From contig NZ_FNOK01000002.1 in the NCBI RefSeq assembly GCF_900106995.1, forward strand, positions 300,180-353,740: a stretch of 53,561 nucleotides of DNA, given 5' to 3'. Below are positions 51,161 through 53,561 of this stretch, piece after piece. The translations under genes and the position numbers were made by a program. Position 1 is the first letter of the stretch. Every line of letters begins with the position of its first letter. This stretch comes from Saccharopolyspora shandongensis (lineage in GTDB: Bacteria > Actinomycetota > Actinomycetes > Mycobacteriales > Pseudonocardiaceae). The notes under the pieces were generated by a model, which searched no databases, had not been told where the DNA came from, and was given only the letters and a program-made list of their open reading frames with translations.

Positions 51161-53014
51161 ATGACTGCACCCGGCGTCGCGGTCACCATGGGCCTGCCAC
51201 AGCAGGTCAAACAGGCCAGGGAGAAGCTGCACGGGTTTCTGCGGGAGGCGGATGCGACCGCCGCGGAGTGGGTCGAGCAGGTTCGGCGCGGCCGCCAGAA
51301 GACGCCCAGCGTCGTGGTGGTCGGGGAGACCAACCGGGGCAAGAGCTCGCTGGTCAACGCCCTGCTGGAACACCCTGGACTGTCCCCTGTGGACGCCCAG
51401 GTGGCCACCACCACGTACCTGGAGTTCACCCACGGCGAGCAGTGGGCGGCGCACGCCTGCTACCCCGGCCAGCAGGAGCCGGTGCCGTTCGACCTGGCGG
51501 AGCTGCCGAACTGGGCCAGCGCGGGCCGCGAACTGCCCGAAGGCCAGCTGCCGCCGCGCTACGTGCAGATCACCGCGCCGCTCGACGCGCTGGCCCGGGT
51601 GACCGTGGTGGACACCCCGGGAGTCGGCGGGCTGGACGCCCTGCACGGCGAGCTCGCGATGGAGGCGGCGGGCTCGGCGACGGCGCTGCTGTTCGTCGTC
51701 GACGCATCGGCCCCTTTCACCCGGGGCGAGCTGGAATTCCTGCAGAAGGTCGCCGAGCGCGTCGAGACCGTCGTGTTCGCGCTGGCCAAGACCGATCAGC
51801 ACCGCGGCTGGCGGCAGGTCTTGGAGGCGGACCGGAAGCTGCTGGCGGAGCACGCCCCGCGGTTCGCCGACATGCCGATCTTCCCGGTGTCCGCCCGAAT
51901 GCAGGAGCTGGCCGAGAAGGCGCCCAGCGAGCAGGCCGCGGACATGCTGCGCGAGAAGTCCGGCATCGTCGAGCTGCGCTCCGAGCTGGAGAGGTTGATC
52001 GGCGGGCGTTCCGCGATGCTCGGCGAGGCCAACACGATGCGCGCGCTGTCCACTGTGCTTGGTGAGCTGGTCGCGAAGCTGTCGGCGGAGAAGCGCGCGC
52101 TGACCGTCGGCGAGGACGAGGCGGAGTCGCTGCGCGCGCGGCGCGACGAGCTGTCCACCGCGCGGCGGTCGTCGACGCGCGGCTGGCAGGTGAAGCTGCG
52201 CGGTGAGATCCAGCGGACCCGCGTCGAAACCAGCCACGAGGTGGCCCGCCAGGTGCGGGAGGTGCAGAACTGGTTCCGCCGGGCCATCGACGGCGCCGAC
52301 CGCAACCAGCTCGCGGAGCTGCCCCGCCACGTCGACGCGGCGTTGCAGATGGCGTCGACCCGGGTGGCGGCGACGCTGTCGGCGCGGCTGGCCGCGGTCG
52401 CCGAGCAGTCGTTGAAGGAGCTGTTCTCCGCCGAGGAGCTCGACGTCATCCGCTCGCAGTTCGCGCGCGGAGCGCAGGCACCGATCGCGTTGCGGCCGCC
52501 GGACAAGCGGCCGCCGACCGCGGAGGACAAGCTCCTGGTGTTCATGGGCGTCTCCGGTGGGCTCGGTGTCGGCCGGGCGGCCGCGATGCCGCTGGCGGGC
52601 CTGGGCATCGCGGCGCTGAACCCGGTGGTGCTGCCGGTGACGATCGTGCTCGGGCTCGGGGCCGGCTGGTGGATGGCGCGGACCCGCAAGCACGCGGCGG
52701 ACAAGCAGCACCTGAAGCAGTGGCTGACCGAAGCCATCGCGGATGCCCGTTCGGCGCTGGACCAGCTCGTGGCGGAGCAGCTGATCGAGGCGGAGCAGCA
52801 GCTGTCGCTGGCCCTGGACGACGCCCTGACCCGGAGGATCGAGGCCATCGAGGGCGAGCTGCGGGAGGTCGACAAGGCGCTGAAGATGGACGCCGCGGAG
52901 CGCAGCCGGCAGCTGCAGACGGTCAACCGACGCCTCACCGAGGCGACCGCGGGACGGGAACGCGCGGAGAACCTCCTGAGCAGCATCCGGAACCTCCGCG
53001 ACACCGCCTCCTGA
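51161..53014 (+). CDS. Dynamin-family GTPase 2 with membrane hairpin
   Basis: A 617-residue dynamin-like protein. G1 GETNRGKSS, G3 DTPGVGG and a G4-like AKTD are visible in the first 230 residues. Long helical regions follow, interrupted by a hydrophobic hairpin (about 465-505: RAAAMPLAGLGIAALNPVVL then VTIVLGLGAGWWMA) like the membrane paddle of bacterial dynamins. The C-terminus (about 515-610) is coiled coil. GAGGAGCGAGG precedes the ATG at 51161. It is likely to hetero-oligomerise with the soluble dynamin upstream and remodel or protect the membrane. Confidence 0.9.
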   Translation: MTAPGVAVTMGLPQQVKQAREKLHGFLREADATAAEWVEQVRRGRQKTPSVVVVGETNRGKSSLVNALLEHPGLSPVDAQVATTTYLEFTHGEQWAAHACYPGQQEPVPFDLAELPNWASAGRELPEGQLPPRYVQITAPLDALARVTVVDTPGVGGLDALHGELAMEAAGSATALLFVVDASAPFTRGELEFLQKVAERVETVVFALAKTDQHRGWRQVLEADRKLLAEHAPRFADMPIFPVSARMQELAEKAPSEQAADMLREKSGIVELRSELERLIGGRSAMLGEANTMRALSTVLGELVAKLSAEKRALTVGEDEAESLRARRDELSTARRSSTRGWQVKLRGEIQRTRVETSHEVARQVREVQNWFRRAIDGADRNQLAELPRHVDAALQMASTRVAATLSARLAAVAEQSLKELFSAEELDVIRSQFARGAQAPIALRPPDKRPPTAEDKLLVFMGVSGGLGVGRAAAMPLAGLGIAALNPVVLPVTIVLGLGAGWWMARTRKHAADKQHLKQWLTEAIADARSALDQLVAEQLIEAEQQLSLALDDALTRRIEAIEGELREVDKALKMDAAERSRQLQTVNRRLTEATAGRERAENLLSSIRNLRDTAS

Positions 53015-53031
53015 GCCGGGGCTCGCCACCC

Positions 53032-53071
53032 GTGCGTACTTATTGTCGCTATAGCAGCAAAAAGTACGCAC
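53032..53071. repeat. Dispersed quasi-palindromic element, copy B
   Basis: GTGCGTACT (53032-53040) and AGTACGCAC (53063-53071) are perfect 9-bp arms around a near-symmetric core TTGTCGCTATAGCAGCAA. Nearly the same sequence, reversed, is at 19955-19994. It lies 17 bp after the second dynamin gene and may act as its terminator. Confidence 0.7.
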
Positions 53072-53147
53072 AGTCCGTGGCGCGGCCTGCGGAGACGGCT
53101 CAAGTGACCTGAACGCACAACCGAGCCTGAAACATCGTTGCGGTGCC

Positions 53148-53238
53148 GGTGACCGGGCGCGTGGGGTCGGGGGAGGTCGCGCCCGGTCACCGGGGTGGAC
53201 CGGTGCGGGTGGGGGTTGGGGGGAGGTCACCGCACCGG
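53148..53238. other. Two hairpins with matching G-rich loops
   Basis: Hairpin 1: 53148-53161 pairs with 53178-53191 (14 bp, perfect), loop TGGGGTCGGGGGAGGT. Hairpin 2: 53200-53208 pairs with 53230-53238 (9 bp), loop containing TGGGGGTTGGGGGGAGGT. The loops are alike while the stems differ in sequence, as expected of a structured RNA or a binding-site pair rather than simple duplication. The loops have G-runs able to form quadruplexes. Nothing else is recognised in 53015-53270. Confidence 0.5.
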
Positions 53239-53270
53239 CCCTGCTCGGGTGTCGTGAGTGGTTTGGATTG

Positions 53271-53561
53271 CTATAGAGGCTGTTTTGGATCTTGTGGTTG
53301 GTGTTGTGGTAGATGTGCGAGGCGGCGGGTCATGTGGATGATGGCGGCCCAGTGGACCATGGTGGCGTGGTGTTGGGGGAGGCGTTCGTAGTCGCGGGCG
53401 CAGCGTCGGCGTCGGCTGATCCAGGCGAGGGTGCGTTCGATGACCCAGCGTCGGGGCAGGACTTGGAAGCCTTTCTGGCCGGGTTGGCGGTAGACGATCT
53501 CCACCGTCAGGCCGAGGATGGTTTTGGTGTCGCGGCCGGTCAGAGGGCCTTCGTAGCCTTG
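53271..53561 (-). mobile_element. IS5-type transposase, C-terminal part (cut by window end)
   Basis: On the minus strand the frame enters from beyond the window as QGYEGPLTGRDTKTILGLTV, continues RQPGQKGFQVLPRRWVIERT, LAWISRRRRCARDYERL and HHATMVHWAAIIHMTRRL, and stops at TAG (53273-53271). WVIERTLAW holds the third catalytic residue (Glu) of the DDE triad, typical of IS5/IS1182-like transposases. GAGGCTGTTTTGGATCTTG at 53276 is likely the terminal inverted repeat, so the stop codon lies at or just beyond the element end. The remainder and the other end are outside the window. Confidence 0.85.

Overview
High-GC actinobacterial chromosome, most likely a Pseudonocardiaceae member close to Saccharopolyspora. 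This is inferred from strongly GC-biased codon use, a GTP-type PEP carboxykinase, an XRE/DUF5753 plus DUF397 pair, a CU044_5270-type remnant, an actinobacterial erm gene, many leaderless-looking promoters and NarL-type two-component pairs. The genus is an inference only. No rRNA, tRNA or CRISPR array was seen.

Layout. 1-5.8 kb: YbaB-like protein plus a large WXG/Rhs polymorphic toxin with no visible immunity gene, closed by AT-rich repeats and a terminator. 5.9-10.2 kb: ROK regulator divergent from a sugar ABC importer (binding protein and two permeases), with an operator dyad filling the promoter spacer. 10.2-13.2 kb: epimerase/hydrolase fusion, GC-rich palindromes and a broken CU044_5270-like gene carrying an apparent micro-inversion. 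13.2-20.3 kb: secreted peptidase, pckG, a Ca-binding-repeat protein, an XRE/DUF397 pair and small proteins. 20.4-23.0 kb: NmrA-like protein, an erm-type rRNA methyltransferase preceded by a candidate leader-peptide attenuator, and a gene frameshifted by an 8-bp tandem repeat. 23.0-28.7 kb: MerR-peroxiredoxin fusion, M55 peptidase, PhoX, and a cupin/TetR pair with matching operators. 28.8-32.6 kb: MFS transporter, SDR, purine-type deaminase. 32.8-38.5 kb: two-component system divergent from a MacB/FtsX-type ABC exporter. 38.6-43.9 kb: divergent nitric-oxide-synthase-like haem protein, NTF2-fold proteins, GNAT, TrmB, universal stress protein with a CRP-like site. 44.2-48.8 kb: ABC-2 exporter, HAD phosphatase, second two-component system. 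49.0-53.0 kb: dynamin, GrpE-like and second dynamin genes. 53.0-53.6 kb: dispersed palindrome, two G-rich-loop hairpins and the end of an IS5-type insertion sequence.

The most notable items are the erm leader (a 16-codon ORF with an RLR motif, a leaderless-type promoter and a hairpin that buries the erm ribosome binding site), the NOS-like protein with an altered haem-ligand loop, the 8-bp repeat frameshift, the micro-inversion fossil, and the dynamin/GrpE/dynamin operon.
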